A stretch of 64,000 nt of DNA from Tabrizicola soli (GCF_015999335.1 NZ_JAEACP010000015.1:1-64000), one strand, 5' to 3'; positions 24,278 through 34,152 are shown, counted from the first letter of the stretch. Numbers and translations: made by a program. The notes: a model not told the origin generated them from the letters alone.

Positions 24278-25269
24278 CCGGGGATGTGCCCACGCCCGAA
24301 ACCATGGGCTTCTTCGAGCTTCTGCGCCGTCTCGAACGCGACCAGCTGCGCTTCGGCCGCTCCGGCGGGCCGGCGCGCGAACCCGCCCGCCTCGGCCAGC
24401 GCGCAAGGCTGACCTTCGGCACCCGCGACGTGGCGGGCTTCCACCCCGGCAGCCCGCCAAAGGTGGATGTCGAGGTCCTGGGCCTCCTCGGCCCCGAGGG
24501 CGCGCTGCCTTTGCACCTCACCCGCTGGGTCATGGGCCGGATGTCCGACCGCTGGTTCACCGAAGGCAGCGATGCCGCCTCGGACACCACCTTCCTCGAC
24601 TTCTGCAACCTCCTCCAGCACCGGATGATGGCGCTCTACTGGCGCGCCTGGGGGGATGCCCGCCCCGAGGTGCAGATCGAACACGAAGCCGCCGGCCGGG
24701 TCCGGGCACTGGTCGAGGCGCTGGCGGGCGTCGCGCTGCCGGGAACGAAGCCGAAGGGGCCGGATACCCAGACCCGGCTGAAGCTGCGCCATGCCACCTC
24801 GCTCGGCCGGCAGGTCTACGGCCCCGAACGGCTGACCGCCTATCTCTCCGACGTGGTCGAGGCCCCGGTCTCGCTGGTCGAATTCCTCGGCACCTGGACC
24901 GAGATCCCGCCGCATCTGCAATCCCGCCTCGGCCGGGCCCATGCCGGGCTGGGCCGTTCCGCCGTGGTCGGCGCCCGCAGCTTCCAGCGCCAGACCCTGG
25001 TCGAGCTTCGCATCGGCCCCCTGCCCCTTGCCCGCTTCACCCGGTTCCTCGCCGATCCGGACCTGACCGCCCGCCTGCGCCACGCGATCCGGCACGCGAT
25101 GGGCCGCGAGATGGAATTCGACCTCCGCCTCGTCCTGGCGCGGCAGGAAATCCCCGACGCCCGCCTCGGCCAGTGCCGGCTTGGCCGCAGCACCTGGCTG
25201 TCCCCCCGCCGCGAAAAGGACGCCGACGACCTCCGCCTCACCCGCATCGCCCAGGTGGAGGCCGCATGA
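24241..25269 (+). CDS. tssG: TssG, T6SS baseplate protein
   Basis: The 342-residue protein matches TssG (VasB), with GFFELLRRLERD near the N-terminus, LTFGTRDVAGFHPG, and the DFCNLLQHRMMALYWRAW core. The frame is open far upstream, but GTG 24241 is preceded by a strong aggagg at 24227-24232 and gives the usual family length. It overlaps the end of tssF. TssG holds two TssF copies in each baseplate wedge. Its stop overlaps tagH by four bases. Confidence 0.93.
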   Translation: MADDAGQPRPDLTGDVPTPETMGFFELLRRLERDQLRFGRSGGPAREPARLGQRARLTFGTRDVAGFHPGSPPKVDVEVLGLLGPEGALPLHLTRWVMGRMSDRWFTEGSDAASDTTFLDFCNLLQHRMMALYWRAWGDARPEVQIEHEAAGRVRALVEALAGVALPGTKPKGPDTQTRLKLRHATSLGRQVYGPERLTAYLSDVVEAPVSLVEFLGTWTEIPPHLQSRLGRAHAGLGRSAVVGARSFQRQTLVELRIGPLPLARFTRFLADPDLTARLRHAIRHAMGREMEFDLRLVLARQEIPDARLGQCRLGRSTWLSPRREKDADDLRLTRIAQVEAA

Positions 25270-26801
25270 CCCTCCGCCTGATCATCGAACACAGCCCCCA
25301 TCCCCAGGACCGGCACGAGATGCGCCATCCCGGCGGCGAACTCTCCATCGGGCGCGGCGCCGATTGTTCCTGGCAGCTGAACGATCCCGACATGTATGTC
25401 TCGCGCAAGCATTGCGTGATCACCGGCGAGGCCGGCCAGTTCATCGTCACCGACGCCAGCCGGGGCGGGCTTTTCATCGACGGCCGCGACCAGCCGCTCG
25501 GGCCGGGCAATGCCGCCAGGCTGGAAACCGGGATGCGCCTGCGCCTCGGCGATACCGTGATCCGGGTCGAGATCGAGGCCCCTGCCCCCGTCGCCGCGCC
25601 CCGCACCCAGGCCCCCGCGCCGCGGCAGATGACGCATGACGACTTCTTCTCGCAGCCCGTTGCCCCGCCCCCGCCGGTCCAGCGCCCGCAGGGCCTGCCG
25701 CAGCCCTTCGACACCGGCCCGACCGAGGCGCGGCGCTATGACCCCACCCCCGACCGCGCCGCGCCGCCGCTCTTCGACGATCCCTTCACCCTCGACCGCT
25801 CGGTCCAGGCCCGCCCCACGGGCAGCGTGCCCGAGCCCATCGCCCCGCGCGGGGGCGACTTCGGCTTCGGGTCCTTCTTCGACGAGCCGGCCAGGGTTCG
25901 GCCCGCCGAGCCGCCAGCGCCCGCCGAGCCGCCAGCGCCCGCCGAGCCGGCCCCGGTCGCGCCGGCCGCCGCCCCCGCCTCCGACGACTGGTGGACCATG
26001 CCGCCCCCGGTGGCCGCCCCCGAACCACCGCCCCCCGAACCACAGCCCCCCGCCCCGGAGCCCCCGCCGCCCGAACCCCTGCGCCTGACCCCTGAAGCTC
26101 CCGCCACGCCTCCGGTTGTGGCCGAAGAGAACCGTTCCCGCCAGCGCGGCGAACCGGCCCCGCCGCCCGCAGCCGTACCTCCTGCCGCCGCCCCCGCCCA
26201 GCCGGACATTGCGGCAGATACCGGCCTGCGCGAGGCCTTCTTCCGCGGCCTCGGCCTCGATCCCTCGACGGCGCAGGACCCGGCCGCCGAGATGGAGGCG
26301 ATGGGCCAGCGTTTCCGCCTGCTGGTGGAAGGGCTGATGCTGATGCTGCGCACCCGCGCCAGGGAAAAGCAGAACGCCCGCGTGGCGCAGACGGTGATCA
26401 GCAATACCGAGGTCAACCCGCTCAAGTTCCTCGCCTCCACCAACGAGGCCATCGCCGCCCTCGTCGCTGCGAAGGGCCCCGGCTACCTCGACCCGGAAAC
26501 CGCGATCAACGGCGCCTTCCGCGACCTGGCCGACCACCAGGTCCGCTCCTGGGTCGCGATCCAGTCGGCGCTGCGCCGGATGATCGACCGCTTCGATCCT
26601 GCCGCCGTCGAGAAGGACCTCGAAGACCTCGGCATGCTGGAGAGCCTCCTCTCCGGCGGCCGCAACGCCAAGCTCTGGAAGGCCTATACCGACCGCTACA
26701 AGGACATCGCCCGCGCCGCCGAGGACCGTTTCCTTGGCGAAGTCGGCGCGGACTTCCGTGACGCATATGAAGGCAACAGGGAGAAGACCGATGACACATG
26801 A
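25266..26801 (+). CDS. tagH: TagH, FHA-domain protein of the T6SS phosphorylation switch
   Basis: The 511-residue protein has an N-terminal FHA domain (about 2-105) with LSIGRGADC, the phosphothreonine-contact SRKH at 46-49, and GLFIDG where the usual N is replaced by D. A long Pro/Ala linker (about 105-300) includes a tandem PPAPAE repeat. A helical C-terminal domain (about 310-500, beginning REAFFRGLGLDP) matches the TagH C-terminal family. In related systems the FHA protein is phosphorylated by PpkA to license T6SS assembly. ATG 25266 overlaps tssG; it overlaps tssJ by 11 bases. Confidence 0.92.
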   Translation: MTLRLIIEHSPHPQDRHEMRHPGGELSIGRGADCSWQLNDPDMYVSRKHCVITGEAGQFIVTDASRGGLFIDGRDQPLGPGNAARLETGMRLRLGDTVIRVEIEAPAPVAAPRTQAPAPRQMTHDDFFSQPVAPPPPVQRPQGLPQPFDTGPTEARRYDPTPDRAAPPLFDDPFTLDRSVQARPTGSVPEPIAPRGGDFGFGSFFDEPARVRPAEPPAPAEPPAPAEPAPVAPAAAPASDDWWTMPPPVAAPEPPPPEPQPPAPEPPPPEPLRLTPEAPATPPVVAEENRSRQRGEPAPPPAAVPPAAAPAQPDIAADTGLREAFFRGLGLDPSTAQDPAAEMEAMGQRFRLLVEGLMLMLRTRAREKQNARVAQTVISNTEVNPLKFLASTNEAIAALVAAKGPGYLDPETAINGAFRDLADHQVRSWVAIQSALRRMIDRFDPAAVEKDLEDLGMLESLLSGGRNAKLWKAYTDRYKDIARAAEDRFLGEVGADFRDAYEGNREKTDDT

Positions 26802-27249
26802 GTTTCCGCGCCGTGCCTTTCTGATCACCGGCACCGCCCTTCTGGCGACCGCCTGCGCCCCCGCCGGCCCCGGAGCGGTCACGCTGGTCGCCCAGGGCAC
26901 CGCCGGCATGAACCCCGGCCCGGACGGCGCCGACCGGCCGCTGACGCTGCAGGTCCTGCAACTGCGCGGCGCGGGGGCCTTCGACGGGGCGGATTTCTTC
27001 GCCCTGCAAGCCCCCGCCACGGCGCTCGGCGGCGATCTGGTGAAGGCCGACACCCTCACCCTCGCGCCGGGGGCCAAGGCCACCAAGACCATCACGCTCG
27101 ACCCCGCGACCGCGCTGATCGCCGTGGTCGCGGGCTACCGCGATCCGGCCGGCAAGCAGTTCCGGGCCAAGTCCTCGGTCTCGCCGACCGACTCGGTGAC
27201 CTTCGCGCTTGACGTGACCGCCAGCGGGATCAAGCTGACCCCGATGTGA
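26791..27249 (+). CDS. tssJ: TssJ, T6SS outer-membrane lipoprotein
   Basis: The 152-residue lipoprotein has a lipobox (LLATAC, Cys22) and the short beta-sandwich TssJ domain (LTLQVLQLRGAGAFDGADFFAL). It anchors the TssJ-L-M membrane complex in the outer membrane. The signal peptide reads PRRAFLITG before the hydrophobic stretch, resembling a twin-arginine (RRxFL) motif, which is unusual for this family. ATG 26791 lies inside the end of tagH and gives the correct signal peptide. Confidence 0.9.
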   Translation: MTHEFPRRAFLITGTALLATACAPAGPGAVTLVAQGTAGMNPGPDGADRPLTLQVLQLRGAGAFDGADFFALQAPATALGGDLVKADTLTLAPGAKATKTITLDPATALIAVVAGYRDPAGKQFRAKSSVSPTDSVTFALDVTASGIKLTPM

Positions 27250-27282
27250 CTTCCGCCGCGGGTGCAGGAACAGGACAGAAGC

Positions 27283-28614
27283 ATGAGTGACAAGAACAAG
27301 GTCGTCTGGTCCGAGGGGCTGTTCCTGCGCACCCAGCACCTGCAGCAGCAGGACCGCTATACCGAGGGCCTGGTGCGCGGCGCGCTCCAGGCAGCCCCGA
27401 TGCAGGCCTGGGGGTTCCGCACGCTCACCCTCGACAAGCCCGCGCTTGACGCCGGCCGCGTCGCCATCGCGCAGGCCTCCGGCATCTTCCCCGACGGCAC
27501 CCCCTTCGCCATTCCCGACACCATGTCCGCCCCCGCGCCCGTGCCGATCAAGGCAGACATGTCCGGCCACGTCGCCCTCGCCATCCCGATCGAGCGCCCC
27601 GGCTCCGCCACCATCGACCCCGCCCATGCCGAGCCCGCCGGCTCGCGCTATCGCGGCACGATCCAGATCGTCCGCGACGCCATCCGTGGCGGGGCCGAGC
27701 CCGAGGAACTGGAGGTCGCCCGCCTTGCCGCCCGCCTGATCCTGCCGGGAGAGGATGCCGCCGGCTACGTCGCCCTGCCCGTCGCCCGCGTCGACGGGTT
27801 GCGGGCCGAAGGGTCCGTCGCCATCTCCGACGGCTATCTCGCCCCCGCGCTCTGCCTCTCCGCCGTGTCCTGGTATGCGGGGCTGGCGCAAGAGGTCGTC
27901 ACCGGCCTCGACCGCATCGCCGAGGCGCATGGCAAGCTGGTCCTGGGCGGCGCGGGCCGGTCGATCGAGAACCTGCTGCTGCTGGAGCTTGCCAACACCG
28001 CCCGCCCCCGCGTCGCGCATATGCTGGCGCAGAACCTGCACCACCCGTCCGAGCTGTTCATGGAACTGGCCGGGCTGGCCGGGCGGATGGCGACCTATGG
28101 CTCCTCCTCGCGGCGGTTGTCGGACCTGCCTGCCTACGACCACCTCGATCCGCAACCCGCCTTCGCGGCGCTGGCCGACACGCTGCGCTCGCTGATGCTG
28201 TCGCTGCGGCATGTGGAGCCGAAGTCGCGCGCGCTTCAGGTCGCCCGCCACGCCCAGAACATCTGGAAGGTCCGCATCGACAACCCCGACCTCCTCAGGA
28301 CCAGCCGCATCGTGCTGCGCGTGGGCTCGGACATGTCGGACGAATCCTTGCGCCGCATCTTCGTCTCCCAGGCCACGGTCGGCGCGGCGGATGCCTTTGA
28401 AAAACTGTGGAAATCCCGCCTCCCCGGCATCCCGCTGAAACCCCTCCACTCCCAGCCGCGCGAGATCCCCTATGACGGGGAACGCCTCTGCCTCGAACTC
28501 GACCAGAAGTCCGAGCATTTCGCCCAGCTGACCGACGCGCCCGGTTTCGTCATCGGCGTGTCCGGCGCGCTGGACCGCGAACCCGAAATCGACTGCTACG
28601 CCGTGAACCGATGA
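27283..28614 (+). CDS. tssK: TssK, T6SS baseplate-to-membrane-complex connector
   Basis: The 443-residue protein matches TssK (VasE), beginning KVVWSEGLFLRTQHLQQQDRY, with the head-domain signature QNLHHPSELFMELAGLAGRM around residue 260. Trimers connect the TssFG wedges to TssL/TssM. ATG 27283 is chosen over an in-frame TTG-type start upstream because it follows a purine-rich site and gives the family N-terminus. The stop overlaps tssL by four bases. Confidence 0.96.
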   Translation: MSDKNKVVWSEGLFLRTQHLQQQDRYTEGLVRGALQAAPMQAWGFRTLTLDKPALDAGRVAIAQASGIFPDGTPFAIPDTMSAPAPVPIKADMSGHVALAIPIERPGSATIDPAHAEPAGSRYRGTIQIVRDAIRGGAEPEELEVARLAARLILPGEDAAGYVALPVARVDGLRAEGSVAISDGYLAPALCLSAVSWYAGLAQEVVTGLDRIAEAHGKLVLGGAGRSIENLLLLELANTARPRVAHMLAQNLHHPSELFMELAGLAGRMATYGSSSRRLSDLPAYDHLDPQPAFAALADTLRSLMLSLRHVEPKSRALQVARHAQNIWKVRIDNPDLLRTSRIVLRVGSDMSDESLRRIFVSQATVGAADAFEKLWKSRLPGIPLKPLHSQPREIPYDGERLCLELDQKSEHFAQLTDAPGFVIGVSGALDREPEIDCYAVNR

Positions 28615-30080
28615 GCGACCAGGACGACCCCTTCGGCCTATCCAACGACGCCGGGCGCACCCGCATCCGGCCGGTGAAGTCGAACACGCCCTCTACCGCT
28701 CCGGTGCAGCCGACCTTCGGCGGCGGTCCCCCACCGACCCAGGGCCATGGCGGGCAAGGCTACGGGGGACAGGGCTACGGGGGCGGCGGACAGGGCGGCG
28801 GCTTCGGCGGCCCGCCGCAGGACTACGGCCAGGGAACGGCCCGCGGCCCCAGGCCCCGCCTCGCCCGCGCCCACCCGAACCCGCTGATCGTCGCCTTCGC
28901 CTCGCTTCTGGAACTCGCGCCCGAGCTGGAACGCGCGCTGCCCCCCGCCAATGCGGAAGGCCTGCGCCTGCGCCTGCAGGAGAACCTGATCGACGCCCGC
29001 GACTCGGCCGTCGGCATGGGCGTGCCGATGACCCGCGCCAACCAGGCCGCCTGGTTCGTCGCCGCGCTGATCGACGACATCGCGCTCAACACCCCTTGGG
29101 GCGGCCATTCCGGCTGGCCGCGTCAGCCGCTGGTCGTGGGCCTGACCGGCGAGGTCGACGCCGGCACCCGGTTCTTCGACCGTCTGGAAGAACTCCTCCG
29201 CTATCCCAACCGCGATCCCGAACTGCTGGAACTGGGCTTCCACTGCCTGAACCTCGGCTTTCGCGGCAAGTACCGGGTCGAGGGGCGCACCGGCGACGCG
29301 GCGCTCCTCGCGCTCCGCTCCGCCATCGCCCGCGCCCTCCGCAACCCCGAGGCCGAAGCCGCCGAGCTTTCGCCGCACTGGCAGGGCGTCCTCGCCCCCG
29401 ACGAAAAACCCCGCTTTGCCGTGCCGCTCTGGACCATCGCGCTGGCTGCCGTCGCGGTGATCACCGCGCTTTACGTGGGCCTCGGCATCCAGCTCTCGAA
29501 CAAGGCGACGCAGCTTTACGCCCTCGCCCGCCTGCTGCCGCCCCCCGAACGGGCCGAGATCTTCCGCCCCGTCCGCACCAACGCCGAACCCGCCGCACCC
29601 GAGATCAAGATCGAGCCCGTGGTGCTGGAACTGGTCCCCGCCTGCCTTGCCAAGGCCCCCGCCGACACCGCCGCCGCCCTGACCGGCAAGGACGACGTGA
29701 GCCTCGCCTTCCTGACCCTGCGCGGCTCCAACCCCGAGGTCTTCCGTTCCGCCAAGGCCGACATCAACGAGGTCTACGGCCCCCTCGTCACCGCGCTGGC
29801 CGACTGCATCAAGGAGAACATCGAGGTGATCGGCAAGGTCACGGTCATCGGCCATACCGACAGCGTGCCGGTGCAAGCCTCGAACCCCTTCGCTTCGAAC
29901 CAGGGCCTGTCCGAGGCCCGCGCCAGGACCATCGCCGACCTCCTGACCGCCGCCGGGGTCCCGCCCGAACTGCTCGCCGCCGAAGGCCGGGCCGACAGCG
30001 AACCCGTCGGCGACAACGGCACGAAACAGGGCCGGGCCGAGAACCGCCGCATCGAGATCAAGATCGAGAAGAAGCTCTAG
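28611..30080 (+). CDS. tssL: TssL with C-terminal OmpA-like peptidoglycan-binding domain
   Basis: The 489-residue inner-membrane protein has a Gly/Gln-rich repeat N-terminus (about 45-68), a cytosolic DotU domain (about 88-255, with NPLIVAFASLLELAPEL and AALIDDIALNTPWG), one transmembrane helix at about 271-292, and a periplasmic OmpA-like domain (about 370-487, VIGHTDSVPV and RAENRRIEI). This is the 'extended' TssL class that carries its own cell-wall anchor. It forms the membrane complex with TssM and TssJ. It abuts tssM with no gap. Confidence 0.96.
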   Translation: MSDQDDPFGLSNDAGRTRIRPVKSNTPSTAPVQPTFGGGPPPTQGHGGQGYGGQGYGGGGQGGGFGGPPQDYGQGTARGPRPRLARAHPNPLIVAFASLLELAPELERALPPANAEGLRLRLQENLIDARDSAVGMGVPMTRANQAAWFVAALIDDIALNTPWGGHSGWPRQPLVVGLTGEVDAGTRFFDRLEELLRYPNRDPELLELGFHCLNLGFRGKYRVEGRTGDAALLALRSAIARALRNPEAEAAELSPHWQGVLAPDEKPRFAVPLWTIALAAVAVITALYVGLGIQLSNKATQLYALARLLPPPERAEIFRPVRTNAEPAAPEIKIEPVVLELVPACLAKAPADTAAALTGKDDVSLAFLTLRGSNPEVFRSAKADINEVYGPLVTALADCIKENIEVIGKVTVIGHTDSVPVQASNPFASNQGLSEARARTIADLLTAAGVPPELLAAEGRADSEPVGDNGTKQGRAENRRIEIKIEKKL

Positions 30081-33000
30081 ATGAAAGTCCTGAAAGCCAT
30101 CTTCCGCTTCCTCTTCTCCCGCCGCCTGTGGACCTTCATCGGCATCCTCCTCCTCTGCGCGCTGATCTGGCTGTTCGGCCCGCTGGTCTCGGTCGGCGAC
30201 ATGGTGCCCCTGGCCGACGATCTGGTGCGGTTGATCGTCATCGCCGTCATCCTCGTCCTCTGGCTCTTCTCCCTCCTCCTCGCGCAACTCCGCGCCGCAA
30301 AGAAGAACCAGCTTTTCGTGACCGAGCTTGCGACGCCCGAGAAACCCAAGGCCGCGCTGCCCGGCGAGGCCAATGTCGCCGAGATCAACACCAAGTTCGC
30401 GCAGGTGCTGACCGAGATGAAACGGTCCAAGCTCGGCGGCAGGAAGTTCCTGCGCGACATGCCCTGGTATGTGATCATCGGCCCGCCCGGCTCCGGCAAG
30501 ACCACCGCGCTGCGCCAGTCGGGCCTCCACTTCCCCATCGACCTGTCCGACGACCTGAAGGGTGTCGGCGGCACCCGCAACTGCGACTGGTTCTTCACCG
30601 AGGACGCCGTGCTGGTCGACACCGCCGGCCGCTACGTCCAGCAGCAGAGCGACCCCGAGATCGACTCGGCCGAATGGCTGGGCTTCCTCGACATGCTGAA
30701 GAAGCACCGCGGCAAGCGGGCGCTGAACGGGGTGATCCTGACCCTCTCGCTCAAGGAACTGCTGGCGGGCGAGGCCGCCGTCCGCGACCATGGCCGCGAG
30801 ATCCGGAAGCGCCTGGCCGAGCTGCGCGAGCGGTTGCAGATCCAGCTGCCGGTCTACCTGATGCTGACCAAGGTCGACCTCGTCCCCGGCTTCGAATCCT
30901 TCTTCGGCACCCTGCCCACCAGGGACCGCGAGCAGGTCTGGGGCGCCACGCTGCCCACCGACGCCCGCATCGACCGCACCACCATCGAACGCGAGGTGAA
31001 GGCGCTTCTCGCCAACCTCGAAACCCGCCTCACCTCGCGCATGGCCGAGGACGTGCCCCTCGACCAGCGGGCCGAGGTCTTCCGTTTCCCCGCCCAGGTC
31101 GAACGGCTGGAAGCGCCCTTGAAGCTCCTCATCGACACCGTCTTCGGCGAAAGCCGCTATGAGGAAAGCCCCTGGCTGCGCGGCTTCTACCTGACCTCCG
31201 CCACCCAGGAAGGCTCGCCCATCGACCGGCTGGTCGGCGAACTCGCCGGCTCCTTCGGCCTGAGCGCCGACACCCCCGCCCGCCGCCCCTTCGGCGAGAA
31301 GCGGTCGTATTTCCTGCGCAACATGCTGACCGACCTGATCTTCCCCGAGGCGGGTCTCGGCACATTCGACGCCGCCGCCGAAGAGCGCCGGAAATGGCTC
31401 TGGCGCGGCTCGCTGGCCGGTGCCGCGCTTGTCACCCTCCTCGCCGGGCTTCTCTTCCTGTTCTCCTTCCTGCGCTATTCCGGCGGCATCGACGACCAGG
31501 AACGCCTCCTCGCCGACCTCTCCGGCCGCCTCGCCAATGTCGCGGCCCGCCAGGCCCCGACCGACCCCCTCGACCTCGACCTCGCGCTCGACGGCGTGAC
31601 CGAGGTCAAGGCCGCCGCGACCGAAGTCCCCGCCTCGCCCCTCACCTGGATCGGCCCCACCGCGCGCTCCGAACTGGCCGAGGCGCAGCGCATCGCCTAT
31701 GACCGCTCGCTCCGCAACATCCTGGAACCCCGCATGGTCGCCATGCTGGAGGCCACCATGTGGCGCCAGATCCGCGATCCGGAATACCTTCTCGGCGCGC
31801 TCAAGGTCTATTACATGATGACCGGCCTCGCCCCCTACGACCGCGGGTTCGCGGCACAATGGTGGCAGGACCAGCTGCCCCTCAACGCCCCCACCGACCC
31901 CTTCCCCACCGAAGCCGCGCTGGACCACCAGCTCGCCGCCATCGACCGCATGGGATCCGAGGAGCAGAAGATCGCCCCCGACCAGGCCCTCGTCCAGCAG
32001 GCGCTCCAGTCGATCTGCACCATCCCGCTGGCCGCCCGCGCCTATGCGGCCCTGATCTCCGACCCCACCGTCACCGCGCTCCCCGACTGGATCCCGGCCG
32101 AGAAGGCCGGCCCCAACGCCACCCGCGTCCTGACGCGGATCTCGGAAAAGACCCTCCGCGTCGGCCTGCCCGGCGCCTTCACCTACCAGGGCTTCCACAC
32201 CACCGTCCTGCCCCTGATCCCCGAGGTCGCCGCCACCGCCGCGCTGGACCAGCAGGTCTTCGCCGGCGGTTGCGCCGAAAGCTCCGACGCCTCGGTCGCC
32301 ACCCTGGAAGCCGACATCCTCAAGCTCTACCAGGACGATTTCATCGCCCAGTGGAACGGCTTCCTGCGCGACATCCGGCTGGCGCCGATCACCGACCTGC
32401 CCACCGCCACCGCGAACATGAAGGATCTCGCCAGCCCCGACTCGACCCTCCGCCGCCTCGTCCGCGCCGTGGTGGACGAGGTCGACCTGACCCGCATCAT
32501 CCCCGAGGACGAAGCCGCCGTCCCGGAGGGCCTGGTCACCAAGGCCACCGCCAAGCTCGGCAAGGTCGGCAAGCTCCTCAAAGCCGGAAGCAAGCTTGCC
32601 ACCTCCACCGGCGGGGTCGAGGACGGCCCGCCGCCCGGCAGCGACGTCGCCCTGCATTTCGCCCCCCTGAAAGCCGCGATCGAGGAGGTGGACGGCGTCC
32701 CGCCCCTCCTCGACGACGTCGGACTGCAACTCGACGGTCTCGCCAAGGAACTGGCCAGCGCGATGAACTCGCCCGACCCCGAGGCGACCCTCCTCGCCCG
32801 CGGAGGCCTTGGAGAACTGACCGGCGCCGTCGCCAATGCCGCCCGGTCCCTCCCCGACCCGCTGGACGACTGGGTCGCCGGCATCGCCGGCGACACCATC
32901 GCCGTGACCCGCGACGCGGTGATCAGCCAGCTGAACGACCGCTGGCGCGCCGATGTCTACGACTTCTGCGTCAAGGCGACCGAGGGCCGCTATCCCTTTG

Positions 33001-33614
33001 ACGCCGCCTCCGCCATCGACGTCAACGTCGCCGATTTCCGCGAGCTCTTCGCCCCCGGCGCGCGGATCGACAAGTTCGTGACCGACAACCTCCTGCCCTA
33101 CATCGACACCACCGTGAAACCCTGGGCCTGGCGCGCCGACTTCGGCCTCGACGGCGCGCTCCTCGCCCCCTTCGAGCGGGCACGTTCCATCCGCGACGGC
33201 CTCTTTCCCGGCGGCTCCGGCCCGGTCATGGCCTTCACGCTGGAGGCCAGGGACCTGACCCCCAATGCCGCCAGCGTCACCCTGAACGTCGACGGCCAGG
33301 TCCTGACTTATCTCAACGCCGCCACCCGGCCGATGCCGATGACCTGGCCCGGCCCCGACGGCACCAACCTGATCTCGCTGTCGTTCCAGCCCGCCGACGG
33401 CAGCGGAGAGCTCCTGACCTCAGAGACCGGCTCCTGGGCCTGGCTGCGCCTGATCCGCAAGGGCAGCCTCGCCCCCACCGACCTGCCCGAGGTCTTCCGG
33501 CTGAACCTCGGCCTCTCCGGCTTTTCCGCCGCCTTCGAGCTGCGCGCGGCCTCGGTCGACAATCCCTTCGACCTGAAGATGTTCGGCAACTTCAAATGCC
33601 CGACGAAGTTCTGA
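30081..33614 (+). CDS. tssM: TssM (IcmF), T6SS inner-membrane complex protein
   Basis: The 1177-residue protein has two N-terminal membrane helices (about 17-35 and 50-69), a cytosolic NTPase-like domain with an intact Walker A GPPGSGKT at 134-141 and a VDTAG Walker B-like segment, a third helix near 437-457, and a large periplasmic IcmF-related region ending in the TssM C-terminal domain (KATEGRYPFDAAS, TTVKPWAWRADF). It spans the envelope to bind TssJ. Its last 19 bases overlap tagF. The C-terminal third is related to the hybrid protein at 36831-39305. Confidence 0.96.
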   Translation: MKVLKAIFRFLFSRRLWTFIGILLLCALIWLFGPLVSVGDMVPLADDLVRLIVIAVILVLWLFSLLLAQLRAAKKNQLFVTELATPEKPKAALPGEANVAEINTKFAQVLTEMKRSKLGGRKFLRDMPWYVIIGPPGSGKTTALRQSGLHFPIDLSDDLKGVGGTRNCDWFFTEDAVLVDTAGRYVQQQSDPEIDSAEWLGFLDMLKKHRGKRALNGVILTLSLKELLAGEAAVRDHGREIRKRLAELRERLQIQLPVYLMLTKVDLVPGFESFFGTLPTRDREQVWGATLPTDARIDRTTIEREVKALLANLETRLTSRMAEDVPLDQRAEVFRFPAQVERLEAPLKLLIDTVFGESRYEESPWLRGFYLTSATQEGSPIDRLVGELAGSFGLSADTPARRPFGEKRSYFLRNMLTDLIFPEAGLGTFDAAAEERRKWLWRGSLAGAALVTLLAGLLFLFSFLRYSGGIDDQERLLADLSGRLANVAARQAPTDPLDLDLALDGVTEVKAAATEVPASPLTWIGPTARSELAEAQRIAYDRSLRNILEPRMVAMLEATMWRQIRDPEYLLGALKVYYMMTGLAPYDRGFAAQWWQDQLPLNAPTDPFPTEAALDHQLAAIDRMGSEEQKIAPDQALVQQALQSICTIPLAARAYAALISDPTVTALPDWIPAEKAGPNATRVLTRISEKTLRVGLPGAFTYQGFHTTVLPLIPEVAATAALDQQVFAGGCAESSDASVATLEADILKLYQDDFIAQWNGFLRDIRLAPITDLPTATANMKDLASPDSTLRRLVRAVVDEVDLTRIIPEDEAAVPEGLVTKATAKLGKVGKLLKAGSKLATSTGGVEDGPPPGSDVALHFAPLKAAIEEVDGVPPLLDDVGLQLDGLAKELASAMNSPDPEATLLARGGLGELTGAVANAARSLPDPLDDWVAGIAGDTIAVTRDAVISQLNDRWRADVYDFCVKATEGRYPFDAASAIDVNVADFRELFAPGARIDKFVTDNLLPYIDTTVKPWAWRADFGLDGALLAPFERARSIRDGLFPGGSGPVMAFTLEARDLTPNAASVTLNVDGQVLTYLNAATRPMPMTWPGPDGTNLISLSFQPADGSGELLTSETGSWAWLRLIRKGSLAPTDLPEVFRLNLGLSGFSAAFELRAASVDNPFDLKMFGNFKCPTKF

Positions 33615-34120
33615 CGCCGGAGGATGACCGCCCGGTCGCGGGTTTCTTCGGCAAGCTGCCCGCCACCGGCGATTTCGTCTGGCGCGGCTTGCCCGACGCC
33701 TTCCGCCCGAACTGGGACGCCTGGCTCACCCGCCACATCGCCCCCCTCCTGCGCGACGGCGCGACCTTCCCGCCCGGCGGCCTGCGCTTCCGACTGCCCT
33801 CCGGCGGCCGCCTTGCCGCCGGGGTGATCCTGCCCAGCCAGGACAGCGCCGGGCGGCGCTTCCCCCTCTCGCTCCTCCTCATCGCCGAGGGCGAGCTGAC
33901 GGCGGATCAGATCGACCGCTGGTCCGACGCCGCGCTGGCCCTCTCCCCCGACAGCCTCGCCCCCGACGCCCTCTGGCTCGCCCTCGACACCCTGCCCGCC
34001 CCCGCTCCCGGCGCGCCGCCCGATGGCCCCCTGCTCCTCTGGACCCCCGGCCATCCGCCCCTCCCGGCCCAGGCGTCCGACCCGGCCCCGGCGCTTCGCT
34101 CTCTCCTTAGCCCCCGCTGA
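33596..34120 (+). CDS. tagF: TagF, T6SS post-translational repressor
   Basis: The 174-residue protein matches TagF/ImpM: GFFGKLPATGDFVWRGLPDAF at the N-terminus, SAGRRFPL, and DQIDRWSDAAL-type helices (quoted in parts). In characterised systems TagF restrains T6SS assembly independently of or upstream of PpkA, often through the FHA protein. It is a stand-alone TagF, not fused to PppA as in some bacteria. It overlaps tssM by 19 bases and closes the + strand run. Confidence 0.92.
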   Translation: MPDEVLTPEDDRPVAGFFGKLPATGDFVWRGLPDAFRPNWDAWLTRHIAPLLRDGATFPPGGLRFRLPSGGRLAAGVILPSQDSAGRRFPLSLLLIAEGELTADQIDRWSDAALALSPDSLAPDALWLALDTLPAPAPGAPPDGPLLLWTPGHPPLPAQASDPAPALRSLLSPR

Positions 34121-34123
34121 CTC

Positions 34124-34152
34124 GCTCTTTTTCCAGATGCTCCCGCCGGAGA
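34124..34152 (+). repeat. Intergenic repeat copy A (gctctttttcc...ctcccgccggag)
   Basis: The sequence shares its first 11 bases exactly with the copy at 58254-58284 and its ctcccgccggag end with the copy near 61645-61659. Each lies directly 3' of a gene. The ctcc-cgcc-ggag core can form a short hairpin, and the position suggests a transcript-end element. Confidence 0.55.

Noticed and set aside
24277-25269. Starting TssG at the ATG within ETMGFFELL
   Set aside because: GTG 24241 has an aggagg ribosome-binding site at proper spacing and gives the usual N-terminus. The internal ATG lacks such a site.
28638-32729. A 1363-codon open frame on the minus strand opposite tssL and tssM
   Set aside because: It is antisense to clear TssL and TssM and its translation is low-complexity Gly/Asp/Gln-rich. 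It is a shadow frame.
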